Numbered from the stretch's first letter, positions 43,067-53,173 are shown. The stretch is DNA of 64,000 nt from JACMLD01 sp033761915 (GCA_033761915.1 JANRMC010000200.1:1-64000), one strand, 5' to 3'. The notes: generated by a model not told the origin, from the letters alone. Translations and numbers: made by a program.

Positions 43067-45409
43067 ATGAAGAAATTTTACACAACAGCATTATTGCTAT
43101 TGCTTGCTGCTACCCCATTTATTACAAGGGCGCAAGGTAGCTTTACTTCTACTGGTAGTGGTAACTGGTCTGTAGCTGGTACCTGGACTCTGGGTTCAGG
43201 ATCTGATGCAGATGGTATACCGGATGCGGATGATGACGTAACCATTGCTGCAGCCCACACGGTAACATTAGATGTTAATGGAGCTGTTAATAATGTAACA
43301 CTCAACGGTACTTCCGGAACTAGGCTTGCCATTGGTGCATTTGTATTAGATGTAAACGGCATTTTAAATGGACCTAGTAGCAGCTTTACAAATAATGTAA
43401 TAACAACCAGTAGCGGCCGGTTAAAATTTGTAGGTGGTTCAAGAGCTTTATTTGGTACCAACTGGGCAGCAGCACCTGCCAATTGGCGGGTTGAAATTGC
43501 TTTAACAAGTGGATCGGAAGGTACTGCCAGTACAAATGTAAAAGCCGGAGACTTGATTGTTTCATCGGGAACATTTAATAGTACAGGAGAAATAAGAATT
43601 GATAAAGGTTCTGATAACAATGGTACCATTGTAGTTGCTTCGTCTGGTACCCTGATTGCACAGTCTCGTCTGGGAGTTCGTACTTCGTCTCAAAATACCT
43701 ATTGTGCCTCTATAGATGTATTTGGAATATTGGAATACAGAAATGGTTCTTTTTTTAATGGCAATGCCATCACCATCCGGAATGGTGCAACACTGAGAAT
43801 TAACAGAAATACAAATGCCGCCATCAGTACAAACCCAACTGGCGTGGCCACTTATAATTTTCTGTATGAGCCTGGCTCTGTTTTAGAGTATATAAACTCT
43901 TTTTCTACAGGTGCAGTAGCAAATTATATTCAAACCGGCGCAGAATTAAACCAGGGTAAAATAACGTCTGTTGCTACACTGGAGTCGGGGTTATCTAATA
44001 TAATATTTGATGCAGTGGCAGATAACGAAATTCGATTACAAGCTTCACCTAAAATTTATTCAGCCGCTACTATGAAGCGTGGTTATGTTGTTACCACCAT
44101 CGGCCAGACCCTTAATTATCAAACCAATGCTGGCTTGGTATTTAATGGTTCTGTTGCACAAAGAACACATGAAAATTCACCCGCTGGTAACGCCACCATA
44201 ATTTGGCCTACTACAAACGGACCTGCAAATGTTACCATTAACAATGCCGCTGGTGTTACTTTAGGAAATAATGCCGGTTCAAGAACCGTAAGTGGCGTAC
44301 TTACCTTTACCAATGGTAAACTTATAACAGATGCCACACACCTGCTTACAATTGATGCAGGTGGTTCTATCAGTGGCGCTTCTTCCACCCGCTTTATTGA
44401 TGGGCCACTTTTATATACCACAAATGCCACTACAGCCGTAACATTACCCACTGGTAAAGGAAGCGACTATAAACCTTGTATCATTACTCCAACCACAACT
44501 GCCAGTACACAATTCAGTGCAGAATATTTTGCAGCAAATCCTAAAGTAGCTATCGGCAGTACCGCATTAACCCCACTACGGGATATAGCCGATAATGAAT
44601 ACTGGACAATAGCCAAACTATCAGGCACAGCAGATTATCAGGTAGAGCTTACATTAACTGCCGCATTAACCGGTCCATTGGCTACAGAGCAGATTGCTGT
44701 GGTACGCAATACCGGTGCTGGATGGGTAAGCGATAACGATCTTACTTCAACGTACCTTGCTTACAATGCCGCCAGTGGTACGGCCCGTTCAAAAGTTTTA
44801 GTAAACCCTACAAATAATGAATACACCTGGGGCTTTGGTCCAACAGGTGCATTACCGGTTGTGCTGGCTAACTTTGACGGACGTAAAACCAATGCCGGCA
44901 ATACCATCATATGGAAAGCTAATTGCAGTGCTGCTGGTGTATACACTTTTGAACTGCAACGCAGCACCGATGGCCGCAACTTTACAACGGTAAACAGTAT
45001 TAAAGCAGATAGAGTACGTTGTGAGCAACCATTTGATTATACAGATAATAATTTTACAGCTGGCGCTACCAATTATTATCGCCTGCGTATCATTGATGCA
45101 GATGGCAAACCATCTATAAGCCGCGTGGTGGCTATCATCAACAAAGCCAAAGGCGTGGTATTTGCGCAGCTGTTGCCGTCTGTGGTTAGTAGCAAAGCAA
45201 CCCTTATTATCAGCGCTGCTGCAAATGAAACCATTGCTATGACAATTACTGATATGAATGGCAGAACAGTGCAGCAACTGCGTGTAGCGGTGCAACCCGG
45301 CACTAACAATGTGCATATAAACACAGCGGCATTGGCTGCAGGTGTTTACCAGTTAACCGGTGTTTCTGCAGACGGAAGTACTAACAGCCTCCGTTTTATT
45401 AAGCAATAA
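43067..45409 (+). CDS. T9SS-secreted beta-helix-like protein, paralogue 2
   Basis: This 780-residue paralogue of its upstream neighbour has a signal peptide (MKKFYTTALLLLLAATPFITRA). The mature start is GSFTSTGSGNWSVAGTWTLG, then a beta-helix-like region beginning DDVTIAAAHTVTLDVNGAV. The late module has FDGRKTNAGNTIIWKAN, FELQRSTDGRNFTTV and NYYRLRIIDADGKPSISRVV. The type A sorting domain is MTITDMNGRTVQQL ... LAAGVYQLTG ... LRFIKQ. It has its own terminator on both sides, so it is probably transcribed separately. The ligand and role are unknown; adhesin or matrix functions are common in such proteins but not shown here. Confidence 0.82.
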   Translation: MKKFYTTALLLLLAATPFITRAQGSFTSTGSGNWSVAGTWTLGSGSDADGIPDADDDVTIAAAHTVTLDVNGAVNNVTLNGTSGTRLAIGAFVLDVNGILNGPSSSFTNNVITTSSGRLKFVGGSRALFGTNWAAAPANWRVEIALTSGSEGTASTNVKAGDLIVSSGTFNSTGEIRIDKGSDNNGTIVVASSGTLIAQSRLGVRTSSQNTYCASIDVFGILEYRNGSFFNGNAITIRNGATLRINRNTNAAISTNPTGVATYNFLYEPGSVLEYINSFSTGAVANYIQTGAELNQGKITSVATLESGLSNIIFDAVADNEIRLQASPKIYSAATMKRGYVVTTIGQTLNYQTNAGLVFNGSVAQRTHENSPAGNATIIWPTTNGPANVTINNAAGVTLGNNAGSRTVSGVLTFTNGKLITDATHLLTIDAGGSISGASSTRFIDGPLLYTTNATTAVTLPTGKGSDYKPCIITPTTTASTQFSAEYFAANPKVAIGSTALTPLRDIADNEYWTIAKLSGTADYQVELTLTAALTGPLATEQIAVVRNTGAGWVSDNDLTSTYLAYNAASGTARSKVLVNPTNNEYTWGFGPTGALPVVLANFDGRKTNAGNTIIWKANCSAAGVYTFELQRSTDGRNFTTVNSIKADRVRCEQPFDYTDNNFTAGATNYYRLRIIDADGKPSISRVVAIINKAKGVVFAQLLPSVVSSKATLIISAAANETIAMTITDMNGRTVQQLRVAVQPGTNNVHINTAALAAGVYQLTGVSADGSTNSLRFIKQ

Positions 45410-45430
45410 AATAACCCTTGATAAAAAACT

Positions 45431-45463
45431 AAAACCCGCCGCATAAAAAAGGCGGGTTTTTTT
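45431..45463 (+). terminator. Terminator after T9SS paralogue 2
   Basis: AAAACCCGCC pairs with GGCGGGTTTT around GCATAAAAAA and is followed by further T. Confidence 0.9.
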
Positions 45464-45481
45464 GTAACTTTCAAAAAGGGT

Positions 45482-45640
45482 GTTGCCAGCAGTAAATCGC
45501 TATGCAGCTTTACTTGCGTCGCACACTTCAGCAGTAAGTTAAAAATGAAAAGTAAAAATTTAAAAAAGACTGCAATGCTTTTTTACTTTTTAATAATTCA
45601 GAATTAAGATTCAAATGTTGCAGTGTGCGACGCAACAATG
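45482..45640. repeat. Intergenic palindromic repeat, copy 11
   Basis: The outer end GTTGCCAGCAGT starts at 45482. The left arm CTTGCGTCGCACACTTCAGC lies at 45513-45532 (9-mer 45515-45523), and the right arm GTTGCAGTGTGCGACGCAAC begins at 45617 (9-mer 45626-45634). The centre has a different palindrome (AAAAAGTAAAAA-type pairing with TTTTTTACTTTTTAA). The right outer end has decayed. Confidence 0.85.
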
Positions 45641-45688
45641 TTCTATTGAAAAACTACGGTTAAGCTCATAATTAAAACAAATTACATT

Positions 45689-48382
45689 ATGAGTAAGTTT
45701 TTAGTAATACTGTTGCTATTATGTTGCAGTCTTAATACCATTGCCACCAATTATTATTCGCAACAATCGGGCGATCCGGCTGTGCTCAGCAACTGGAATA
45801 GTTTACCGGCCGGTGGCGGTGCAGTACCTGTATCGTTTATCAATCCTTCTGATCATTTCATTATTCAAAACGGACATAGTTTAGTTACCACCAACAATTG
45901 GGTAATTGGCGCTGCCAATGCCACTACGCAATTAACCATACAAGCCGGCGGTGTGTTGCAGGCAGATTACCCGGTGTTGTTTACCGGTCAGTTTTATATT
46001 TTGGATGGAGGCGCTTATATACATAATAATAAAGAAACCACTTCTGGTGTAGCAGGTGCCAGTATTTTTGGCGGCGCAGAATTTTTCAGCAGCAACAGCA
46101 ATGTAGAAATAAGAAACTGGATTGATAATATTGTGGCGTTGCCAGCCACCATCAGCTGGGGCAATTTAATTTTAAATTATACGGATGCCACCATTGGTAA
46201 TTGGAACCAGGATGGAGACCTGACTACCATACAAGGCGATTTTATTGTAAGAAATACGGGAGTGGCTCAGGAGTTCAGATTGACCACCAATACCAACACC
46301 ACATTAACTATTGGTGGCAATTTAATTATTGAAGGAGGAATACTACGGTTAAAAAACGGAAGTACTGCAGGACGCAGTTGCCTGGTAATGGTGAATGGAT
46401 CTGTACAGGTTGCTAACGGCACTTTGCATATGGGTCAGGCAGATGCCATACCCAATTGTGAGCTACGCTTCAGAGGAAACTTGGTGGTTGCAGCAACCGC
46501 AACAGTAATTGCAGCAGATGCACAGGCTTTTTTAGTTGCTGATGGCACCGGTGCCACACAAAATATAAACTGCGCTATTGCCATCAATTGCAATTACAGG
46601 GTAGAGTCACTTGCTGTAACTGCATTGCAAAATAATTTTACTACTGCTGCAGGTAAAAGTTTTGTTGTTGCCGGCAGTTGCCAGGCGGGTGCTTTCAATA
46701 TTAATAGTGGCGGCTCTTTAACGGTAACCGGCGTGTTAAACAGCAACGGGCTTGTAAATATGAATACCAATAATTGTACGGTTTGCAGAGGCAATGCCAG
46801 TTATATTAGTGGTAGTTGGTGTAATACTTTGGGCGTTGGCAGCATTGGGCAATTACAATTAAATGCCGCCAGTTTAGTTTTTAATCAGTCGGCCAGCAGC
46901 CAGTTGTATGCGGGCATTGCAAACTCAAAAGGCGAAGTGTATGCCACTAATGGTACAGTGATTAATTTTAACGGAGCTGGTGTTGCCGGCGGCGAGCTTG
47001 CTATTAATGGAAACGGCGTCTTAAGTTTTGATGAAACCAGCTATGCAGCTGGCAATGCTTTTTATAATGCTTATGGTGGCCTTCTCAGAACTGCAGCAGC
47101 GGATGGATTAACCCCTGCCGGAGTATTTAATGCAGGAAGTATAAGAACGACCCAATTGAAAAACTATGATGCCAGCAGCAGCAATAGCTTTGAATATTTT
47201 GGAAGTATGCAACAACAAACAGGGTTGGGGCTGCCTGTAATTATAGATGGCGAACTGAAAATAAATAATACCAGCAGTGCAGGTGTAACACTTACTCAGG
47301 CTACAACTGTAAGTGGTGCTTTTAATTTAACCAATGGAAGGTTAAAGACTGATATTGTGAATTTATTATCGCTAACAGATAATATTACCATGACAGGAGG
47401 TGGCGTTCAGTCTTTTGTAGATGGCCCTTTGCAAAAAACAGGAGATGATAATTTTGTGTTTCATGTAGGAAAGCAAAGTGACTATGCCCCCATTAGTATG
47501 AGTGGTACCGGCGCCGTTACCGATGTTTTTACGGCGGAGTATTTTATTGGCAACCCAAAACTGGTGTATGGTTCCGTTTTCTTTTTGCCAATAATAAGAG
47601 TAAGCGGGTTAGAATACTGGACCTTGCAGCAGACCAGCGGAACTGGTGTGAAAAATGTTACACTTAGTGTAAGAACGTACAGTGATGCAACAGATATCAG
47701 TCGTTTATTGGTAGTACGTTGGGATGGTGCAGAATGGAGGAATGAAGGCAATGCTGCATATACTGGTATTTCAACCGGAACGATTACCAGTTTGCCGGTA
47801 AGCGGTTATGGCGCTTTTACAATGGCAAGTGATATTATTAATGCCAATCCATTGCCTGCGTTAACTATTTATTTTGCGGCATTGCCGGGCAAAGGCAGTG
47901 TTTTGCTGCAGTTTAATTTAAACAATTGCTGTGCTGCCAAAGAGCTGGTGATTGAAAAAAGCACTGATGGAAAATTATTTGCGCCCATTAGCTATATCAA
48001 TAACCCCGGTAACATAATGATGCATGTGTTTACAGATTACAACTTTATAAACGATACATATTATCGTTTGAGGATTAAAACTGCAACGGGCAGAATTTTG
48101 TATTCTGCAGTACAGAAAGCTGTTATTAAAAAAGAAGAAAACCAATTACAGGTGCTGCAACAAAATAAAGACCTGCGTTTGCAAATAAATGCAGTAACAG
48201 CCATGCAAAGTACCATTACTCTTACTAATACCAGCGGCGTAACGGTACAACAAATAGCATGGGGTTTACAAAAAGGAGATAATGTGCTGCAGATTCCGGT
48301 ACAGCATTTGTCTGCAGGCATTTATATTTTACAAATGCAAACAGGAAGCAAAATGCAGCGGGTTAAGTTTTTAATAAGGTAG
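45689..48382 (+). CDS. T9SS-secreted beta-helix-like protein, paralogue 3
   Basis: This is the longest of the three paralogues (897 aa), with signal peptide MSKFLVILLLLCCSLNTIA and mature start TNYYSQQSGDPAVLSNWNSL. Beta-helix-like strands follow (GGNLIIEGGILRLKNGS). The shared late module reads LPALTIYFAALPGKGS, LVIEKSTDGKLFAPI and TYYRLRIKTATGRI. The C-terminal sorting domain is TLTNTSGVTVQQIAW ... LSAGIYILQMQTGSKMQRVKFLIR. It is more divergent than paralogues 1 and 2. Its stop lies 2 bp from the stop of the convergent DUF1801 gene, with no terminator visible between. Confidence 0.82.
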   Translation: MSKFLVILLLLCCSLNTIATNYYSQQSGDPAVLSNWNSLPAGGGAVPVSFINPSDHFIIQNGHSLVTTNNWVIGAANATTQLTIQAGGVLQADYPVLFTGQFYILDGGAYIHNNKETTSGVAGASIFGGAEFFSSNSNVEIRNWIDNIVALPATISWGNLILNYTDATIGNWNQDGDLTTIQGDFIVRNTGVAQEFRLTTNTNTTLTIGGNLIIEGGILRLKNGSTAGRSCLVMVNGSVQVANGTLHMGQADAIPNCELRFRGNLVVAATATVIAADAQAFLVADGTGATQNINCAIAINCNYRVESLAVTALQNNFTTAAGKSFVVAGSCQAGAFNINSGGSLTVTGVLNSNGLVNMNTNNCTVCRGNASYISGSWCNTLGVGSIGQLQLNAASLVFNQSASSQLYAGIANSKGEVYATNGTVINFNGAGVAGGELAINGNGVLSFDETSYAAGNAFYNAYGGLLRTAAADGLTPAGVFNAGSIRTTQLKNYDASSSNSFEYFGSMQQQTGLGLPVIIDGELKINNTSSAGVTLTQATTVSGAFNLTNGRLKTDIVNLLSLTDNITMTGGGVQSFVDGPLQKTGDDNFVFHVGKQSDYAPISMSGTGAVTDVFTAEYFIGNPKLVYGSVFFLPIIRVSGLEYWTLQQTSGTGVKNVTLSVRTYSDATDISRLLVVRWDGAEWRNEGNAAYTGISTGTITSLPVSGYGAFTMASDIINANPLPALTIYFAALPGKGSVLLQFNLNNCCAAKELVIEKSTDGKLFAPISYINNPGNIMMHVFTDYNFINDTYYRLRIKTATGRILYSAVQKAVIKKEENQLQVLQQNKDLRLQINAVTAMQSTITLTNTSGVTVQQIAWGLQKGDNVLQIPVQHLSAGIYILQMQTGSKMQRVKFLIR

Positions 48383-48384
48383 AG

Positions 48385-48786
48385 TTATTTTTTGACAAGC
48401 TTTTTTTTCTTGCTTTTTAGCGGACTTATTTTCTTTTTTTTGGCTTCTTCATTCCATGCGGCAGCGGCAGCTATTATTTCTGGTAATTCAAGCCGCTGAA
48501 TATCTTTTTTATTACGGATAACTAATGAAGCTACAATGGCCCGCCCCCGGTCTTCTAATTGCGGAAAGGCTTCCATAAGATCAATACCCCGGCAGAAGCC
48601 AATATCTATTCCGTCTTTAACAGGGTTAAGAAAACAAAACATGCCATGATAATGATAAAAGGGGATTTTATAACTCAGCTTCTCTTCAATACCCGGCACA
48701 ATGCTGTGTAACAGTTTTCTTAACTGTTGGGCAATAATTGCTTTTTCCTCTGGCAGTGCATCAATATAAATATCAACCGCTTTCAT
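48385..48786 (-). CDS. DUF1801-family protein
   Basis: This 133-residue protein is of the DUF1801 (YdhG-like) group. MKAVDIYIDALPEEKAIIAQQLRKLLHSIVPGIEEKLSYKIPFYHYHGMFCFL fits the family in parts: a helix, then the KxPFYxxxGxF strand motif. ADxDIGF-like KDGIDIGFCRG follows. The C-terminus is a lysine-rich tail (KKKKISPLKSKKKKLVKK). Function is unknown. It follows the DUF4954 gene by 6 bp on the same strand, so the two are probably co-transcribed. Confidence 0.78.
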   Translation of the reverse strand: MKAVDIYIDALPEEKAIIAQQLRKLLHSIVPGIEEKLSYKIPFYHYHGMFCFLNPVKDGIDIGFCRGIDLMEAFPQLEDRGRAIVASLVIRNKKDIQRLELPEIIAAAAAWNEEAKKKKISPLKSKKKKLVKK

Positions 48787-48792
48787 TTGTAA

Positions 48793-50985
48793 TCAGGCAT
48801 TGAGCAGTTTGGTTATTTTCTTTTTGTAAGCTACCAATGCTTTTTTCTCCTGTGCTATAAAACTATTATCATCTAATGAACCAATAACAGTATTCATCTC
48901 TTCAACGCTTTCATACACCATGCTGCGAAAGGGGTTGCTGTAATCTTTTGCCCGGCTTTCAAAAATGCCTTTTGTCATCCATTCTTTAGTAACCACACTT
49001 TGCTGAAGCAGGGTAACCAGTTGTTCTTTTTGGTTAATTTTTTGACCGGTTAGTTTTTGTAAAGCGGCTAAAGCATGTTGCAGTTTTTGCAAATGGTATG
49101 CACCCGATTGCTGCGCATAAAAGCTATGTACCTGCTGCCAGTTTTTAACTTTACCTGTTTTCACCTGTTTTAAAAATGCCTGCAATTCATTCTCTTTAAT
49201 CAGTTGTCCGCCCACATTTCTCCACGGTGTAATAGCAGTGGCTGCCGGAAGTTTTTTAAGCAGACTGCGCAGGTTAGTTATGCTATTTGCATCTTTAAAT
49301 TGAACGAGCTGTTGCGCTGCATAATACGCTATCAGCTCTTTAAAGAGATGGTATACCCTGGGAACCTTTAAAAGGATTACTTTTCGATCAGTATTTTCAA
49401 TGCCGGGGGCTGTGTATTCTAATTCTTTTAATACTGCGTTATTGCTTTCTAATAATTTTTGACCGGTTTTTACAGCCTGCTCTTTTGTAAGAGTTAGCTT
49501 ATTTTTTAAAGCATAGGCGTTTCCGGTAATTTCTTTAAACAACTGTATTGAATGCAATATTTCGTTTACAGTGTCTGGAGCCAGAAAATCGTATTCTATC
49601 AGTTGTGTTTTATCGGTGCGTTTATCACGGTCAATATATTTCCATGCATTGCGTGCCAATGCATACATGTTGTATAAAAACCAGTAACCGGGCATAATTA
49701 CCAATTCATCCTTACTAACATCATTACTTACCAGCGCAAAAGGAAAAGGAATGTTTAATTCTGCCGGGTAATCGCCTTTGGCCAATATTGCATAAGAAGC
49801 AAATTTTGAATTGTGTTTCAGGCTTACACAGAGGCCAGGCCAAAAACCACGGCCCGCAATAATTTCTCCATCCGGGCTGCGGCTGTTATGATTGGAACCA
49901 ATGGTGGCACCGGCTGCCATATTGGTTTGCCCCATTACAAGGGCTGCACACAAAAATGAGTTGTTATGGTGTTGCTCGTGTGCCGGAAAAATTAATGAGT
50001 TTAATACCTCGCAGCAGGATATGGTGGCATTATTGCCAAGATAAGAATTGATGAGCCGAGCACCGTATTTGAGTTGCGAATGGGAGGCCATTACAAACCG
50101 TACAGCTTTTACACCATAAAAAACCCGGCAGCCTTCGCCAATGATGCCGTTTACCATTTCGCACCCTTCACCTACCTGTGTTTTGGCAAATACATTGGAG
50201 TTGATGGTAAGGTTTTTTAATTTGGTGGCGCCTTTTATGTAAGCATCTGAACCAATCCAAACGTCTTTTAAAATATAGGTGTTCTTAATAACGGTTCTGT
50301 CTCCAATCATACCATAATAGCCGCGGCTGGTATCAAATTGGTTGTCTGTAAAAGTTTTAAAAGCTTCCTGAATGGCATCATCGTTTCTAAACCGGCTCCA
50401 GAGATAGGCATCGCCCGGAAGCATATCATTAAAGGGGATGATTTTACGGCCACCGTTTTCATTACATACTTCCAGCCAGATGCGATTGCGTTCGTCCTCA
50501 CCTTGTTTTACTATGCCGTTGCCAAAGCGTGCATAATCGGTGGTGGCCAGTTCGTTTACATTTACAATCATTACTTCATTACCGATAATGTAATGCGATA
50601 GATAATTGCAATTATCCACTACCACATTATCTCCCAGATCTGTGCTGATGATGGTACTGTTGTAAAGACCCACAGGGCGGCGCAGGTTATGAAACTCCAG
50701 ATAAAAACGTTCTAACTTACCAATGCGCACCAGGCCGTAGAACTTGCAGTTTTGTACCAGTTCTGGTGTAAATGCATCGGAAACAAGAATGCGGTTCCAA
50801 TCATCGGATGTATTGCGGTTGCGTACCAGTACTTCTATTTCATAGGCTGTTAACTGACGATAACTGATGCCGTTTCGGTTTTGTTTATTGCGGAGGTAAT
50901 ATTCATCTTTATCGGCAGGCAGGTATTGTGCCGGAATAAAATTATACCCCAATGTTTCTACGGGGCTTTTTCTGATGATATTCAT
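48793..50985 (-). CDS. DUF4954 protein with left-handed beta-helix domain
   Basis: This 730-residue protein of the DUF4954 family has a hexapeptide-repeat region spanning roughly residues 100-400 (for example LGDNVVVDNCNYLSHYIIGNEV and TVIKNTYILKDVWIGSDAYIKG). Such repeats form the left-handed beta-helix of nucleotide-sugar acyl- and uridylyltransferases. GSNHNSRSPDGEIIAGRGFWPG is a strongly conserved patch that may form an active site. The C-terminal third is helical. Function is not established. It lies between glmS and DUF1801, on the same strand; proximity to glmS hints at amino-sugar metabolism but is only suggestive. Confidence 0.83.
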   Translation of the reverse strand: MNIIRKSPVETLGYNFIPAQYLPADKDEYYLRNKQNRNGISYRQLTAYEIEVLVRNRNTSDDWNRILVSDAFTPELVQNCKFYGLVRIGKLERFYLEFHNLRRPVGLYNSTIISTDLGDNVVVDNCNYLSHYIIGNEVMIVNVNELATTDYARFGNGIVKQGEDERNRIWLEVCNENGGRKIIPFNDMLPGDAYLWSRFRNDDAIQEAFKTFTDNQFDTSRGYYGMIGDRTVIKNTYILKDVWIGSDAYIKGATKLKNLTINSNVFAKTQVGEGCEMVNGIIGEGCRVFYGVKAVRFVMASHSQLKYGARLINSYLGNNATISCCEVLNSLIFPAHEQHHNNSFLCAALVMGQTNMAAGATIGSNHNSRSPDGEIIAGRGFWPGLCVSLKHNSKFASYAILAKGDYPAELNIPFPFALVSNDVSKDELVIMPGYWFLYNMYALARNAWKYIDRDKRTDKTQLIEYDFLAPDTVNEILHSIQLFKEITGNAYALKNKLTLTKEQAVKTGQKLLESNNAVLKELEYTAPGIENTDRKVILLKVPRVYHLFKELIAYYAAQQLVQFKDANSITNLRSLLKKLPAATAITPWRNVGGQLIKENELQAFLKQVKTGKVKNWQQVHSFYAQQSGAYHLQKLQHALAALQKLTGQKINQKEQLVTLLQQSVVTKEWMTKGIFESRAKDYSNPFRSMVYESVEEMNTVIGSLDDNSFIAQEKKALVAYKKKITKLLNA

Positions 50986-51013
50986 ATCGAAAGGTTTCTT
51001 GATACTACAATTT

Positions 51014-51050
51014 AATTAAAAAAGTCACGGCAACAGTATTGCCATGACTT
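51014..51050 (-). terminator. Terminator downstream of glmS (minus strand)
   Basis: AAGTCACGGCAA pairs with TTGCCATGACTT (51022-51050). On the minus strand the stem is followed by TTTTTTAATTAAATT, as expected for an intrinsic terminator of glmS. It also isolates the DUF4954 gene. Confidence 0.8.
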
Positions 51051-51088
51051 GTGTTCCTTGTATATTTTCTGCTGCCAATGGTATTTCT

Positions 51089-51139
51089 GCTGAAGTGTGC
51101 GACGCAAGGATGCTGCTAATAGTACCGATGCTGGCTACC
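51089..51139. repeat. Right half of intergenic palindromic repeat, copy 12
   Basis: GCTGAAGTGTGCGACGCAAG begins at 51089 (9-mer 51098-51106). It is followed by an outer arm ending GGCTACC at 51133-51139. The end is 2 bp from the glmS stop codon (51142-51144). No left arm is present; the glmS terminator occupies that place. Confidence 0.82.
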
Positions 51140-51141
51140 CC

Positions 51142-52977
51142 TTATTCAACAGTGACACTTTTAGCAAGGTTTCTTGGTTTATCTACATCCAGGCCTTTTG
51201 CCACACCTACATAATAACTGAGCAACTGCAACGGAATTACGCTTAACATGGGTGCTACAATTTCATCTGCTTCGGGTACCACAATCACATCGTCGGCCAT
51301 GCCACGGATGGTGTCATCGCTTTCGCTGATGACTGCAATTACTTTTCCTTTGCGGGCTTTAATTTCTTGTATGTTGCTTACAATTTTTTCGTAGTAAGAG
51401 TCTTTGGTGGCTACAAATACCACGGGCAGGTTTTCATCTACCAGTGCAATGGGGCCATGTTTCATTTCTGCAGCGGGATAACCTTCTGCATGGATATAAG
51501 AAATTTCTTTAAGCTTTAAGGCGCCTTCTAATGCAATGGGGAAATTGTAGCCACGGCCCAGGTATAAAAAGTCTTTGGCGTCTTTATACTTATCTGCTAT
51601 GCGTTTTATATTGTCAGTGTCTTTTAAGGCCAGTGCTACTTTCTCTGGTATGTCATTCATTTCGTTTAGCAGATGCATATAGCGTTCTGTGCTGATGGTG
51701 CCTTTGTAATGTGCAATTTTTAAAGCCACCATGGTTAGTACGGCTAACTGTGCGGTAAAAGCCTTGGTGCTGGCCACGCCAATTTCGGGTCCGGCGTGGG
51801 TATAAGCACCGCTATGCGAAGCACGGGCAATAGAAGACCCCACCACATTTAAAATACCGAAGATGATGGCACCTTGTTCTTTTGCTTTTTCTATTGCTAC
51901 CAGGGTATCTGCCGTTTCACCACTTTGTGATATGGCAATAATTACATCTCCTTTATTTACGATGGGGTTTCTGTATCTGAACTCTGATGCATATTCAACT
52001 TCTACCGGTATGCGGCACAACTCTTCAATAACATATTCTGCCACCAGGCCGGCATGCCAGCTGGTGCCACAGGCAATAATTAATATGCGGGGTGCATTTT
52101 TTAATTGTTCAATATAGTTCTGCACACCACTCATGGTAATGGTGCCGGTGGTGGCATCTAAGCGGCCCCGTAAACAATCGTGAATGGTGTGTGGCTGTTC
52201 AAAAATCTCTTTGATCATGAAATGATCGTATCCTCCTTTTTCAATGGCGGCCAGCTCAAGATCCAGCTTTTGTATATAAGGGGTAATTTTTTCATTGCCC
52301 AGGTTTTTCAAAATCATTTCGTCGGCTTTTAAAATGGCCAACTCATAATCGTTTACATACACCACTTCTTTTGTGTATTCTATAATGGGCGATGCATCGG
52401 AGGCTAAAAAATGTTCTCCTTTGCCAACGCCGATTACCAACGGACTGCCTTTGCGGGCGGCAATGATAGTATCGGGGTTATCCTGATCTATTAAAATAAT
52501 TACATAAGCGCCTACCACACGGCGTAATGCAATACGGATGGCTTCTTCTAAGCCACAATTGTTATTTTCTTGTATGTCTTGTATAAAGTTGAGGAGTACT
52601 TCTGTATCGGTATCGCTTTTAAACTGATAGCCTTTTTTTTGCAGCTCTTGTTTTAGCTGGGCATAGTTTTCAATAATACCATTATGTATCATGGCTATTT
52701 TGCCGTTTGCACTCATGTGGGGGTGTGCATTACGGTCGCTGGGTTCTCCGTGGGTGGCCCAACGGGTATGGCCAATGCCAATATGCGAGTGAAGGTCTTT
52801 GCCAACCAGGCTCTCTTCCAACTCCGCAACCTTTCCTTTTTTCTTGTACACCTTAAGGCCACCGTTTAAAAGGGCCACGCCACTACTGTCGTAGCCGCGG
52901 TATTCTAATCTTTTTAAACCTTTTAATACGATAGGATAGGCTTCTCTGGGTCCGATGTATGCAACAATGCCGCACAT
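51142..52977 (-). CDS. glmS: Glutamine-fructose-6-phosphate aminotransferase (isomerising)
   Basis: This 611-residue cytosolic enzyme makes glucosamine 6-phosphate for peptidoglycan and LPS. The glutaminase domain starts MCGIVAYIG (catalytic Cys2 after Met removal) with LKRLEYRGYDSSG and HTRWATHGEPS. Two SIS domains follow (IACGTSWHAGLVAEY with SQSGETADTLVAI; LYLGRGYNFPIALEGALKLKEISY). AEGYPAAEMKHGPIAL and the C-terminal AKSVTVE are diagnostic. A hairpin terminator and a repeat lie downstream. I saw no ribozyme-like leader. Confidence 0.97.
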   Translation of the reverse strand: MCGIVAYIGPREAYPIVLKGLKRLEYRGYDSSGVALLNGGLKVYKKKGKVAELEESLVGKDLHSHIGIGHTRWATHGEPSDRNAHPHMSANGKIAMIHNGIIENYAQLKQELQKKGYQFKSDTDTEVLLNFIQDIQENNNCGLEEAIRIALRRVVGAYVIILIDQDNPDTIIAARKGSPLVIGVGKGEHFLASDASPIIEYTKEVVYVNDYELAILKADEMILKNLGNEKITPYIQKLDLELAAIEKGGYDHFMIKEIFEQPHTIHDCLRGRLDATTGTITMSGVQNYIEQLKNAPRILIIACGTSWHAGLVAEYVIEELCRIPVEVEYASEFRYRNPIVNKGDVIIAISQSGETADTLVAIEKAKEQGAIIFGILNVVGSSIARASHSGAYTHAGPEIGVASTKAFTAQLAVLTMVALKIAHYKGTISTERYMHLLNEMNDIPEKVALALKDTDNIKRIADKYKDAKDFLYLGRGYNFPIALEGALKLKEISYIHAEGYPAAEMKHGPIALVDENLPVVFVATKDSYYEKIVSNIQEIKARKGKVIAVISESDDTIRGMADDVIVVPEADEIVAPMLSVIPLQLLSYYVGVAKGLDVDKPRNLAKSVTVE

Positions 52978-53173
52978 AGTGTATTGAATTTGTTTTTGTT
53001 TGGTTTTAACGCGAATGTGAATGCAATATTATTAAAAATTAAGGCATTAAGAGTAAATCCTTAACAGAAGCGGCCTATTTGAAAAGCGGCTGCCTTATTG
53101 TGCAGGCCTCTTTGCGTTTTTTTGCCGAACTGAATTGAAGGTTTCTGTTAACTGCCGTAATTGTATTTACCGC

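Noticed and set aside
43078..43629. 183-codon antisense frame inside T9SS paralogue 2
   Set aside because: The plus-strand gene has signal peptide and sorting domain; the antisense product is a shadow of its Thr/Val-rich strands.
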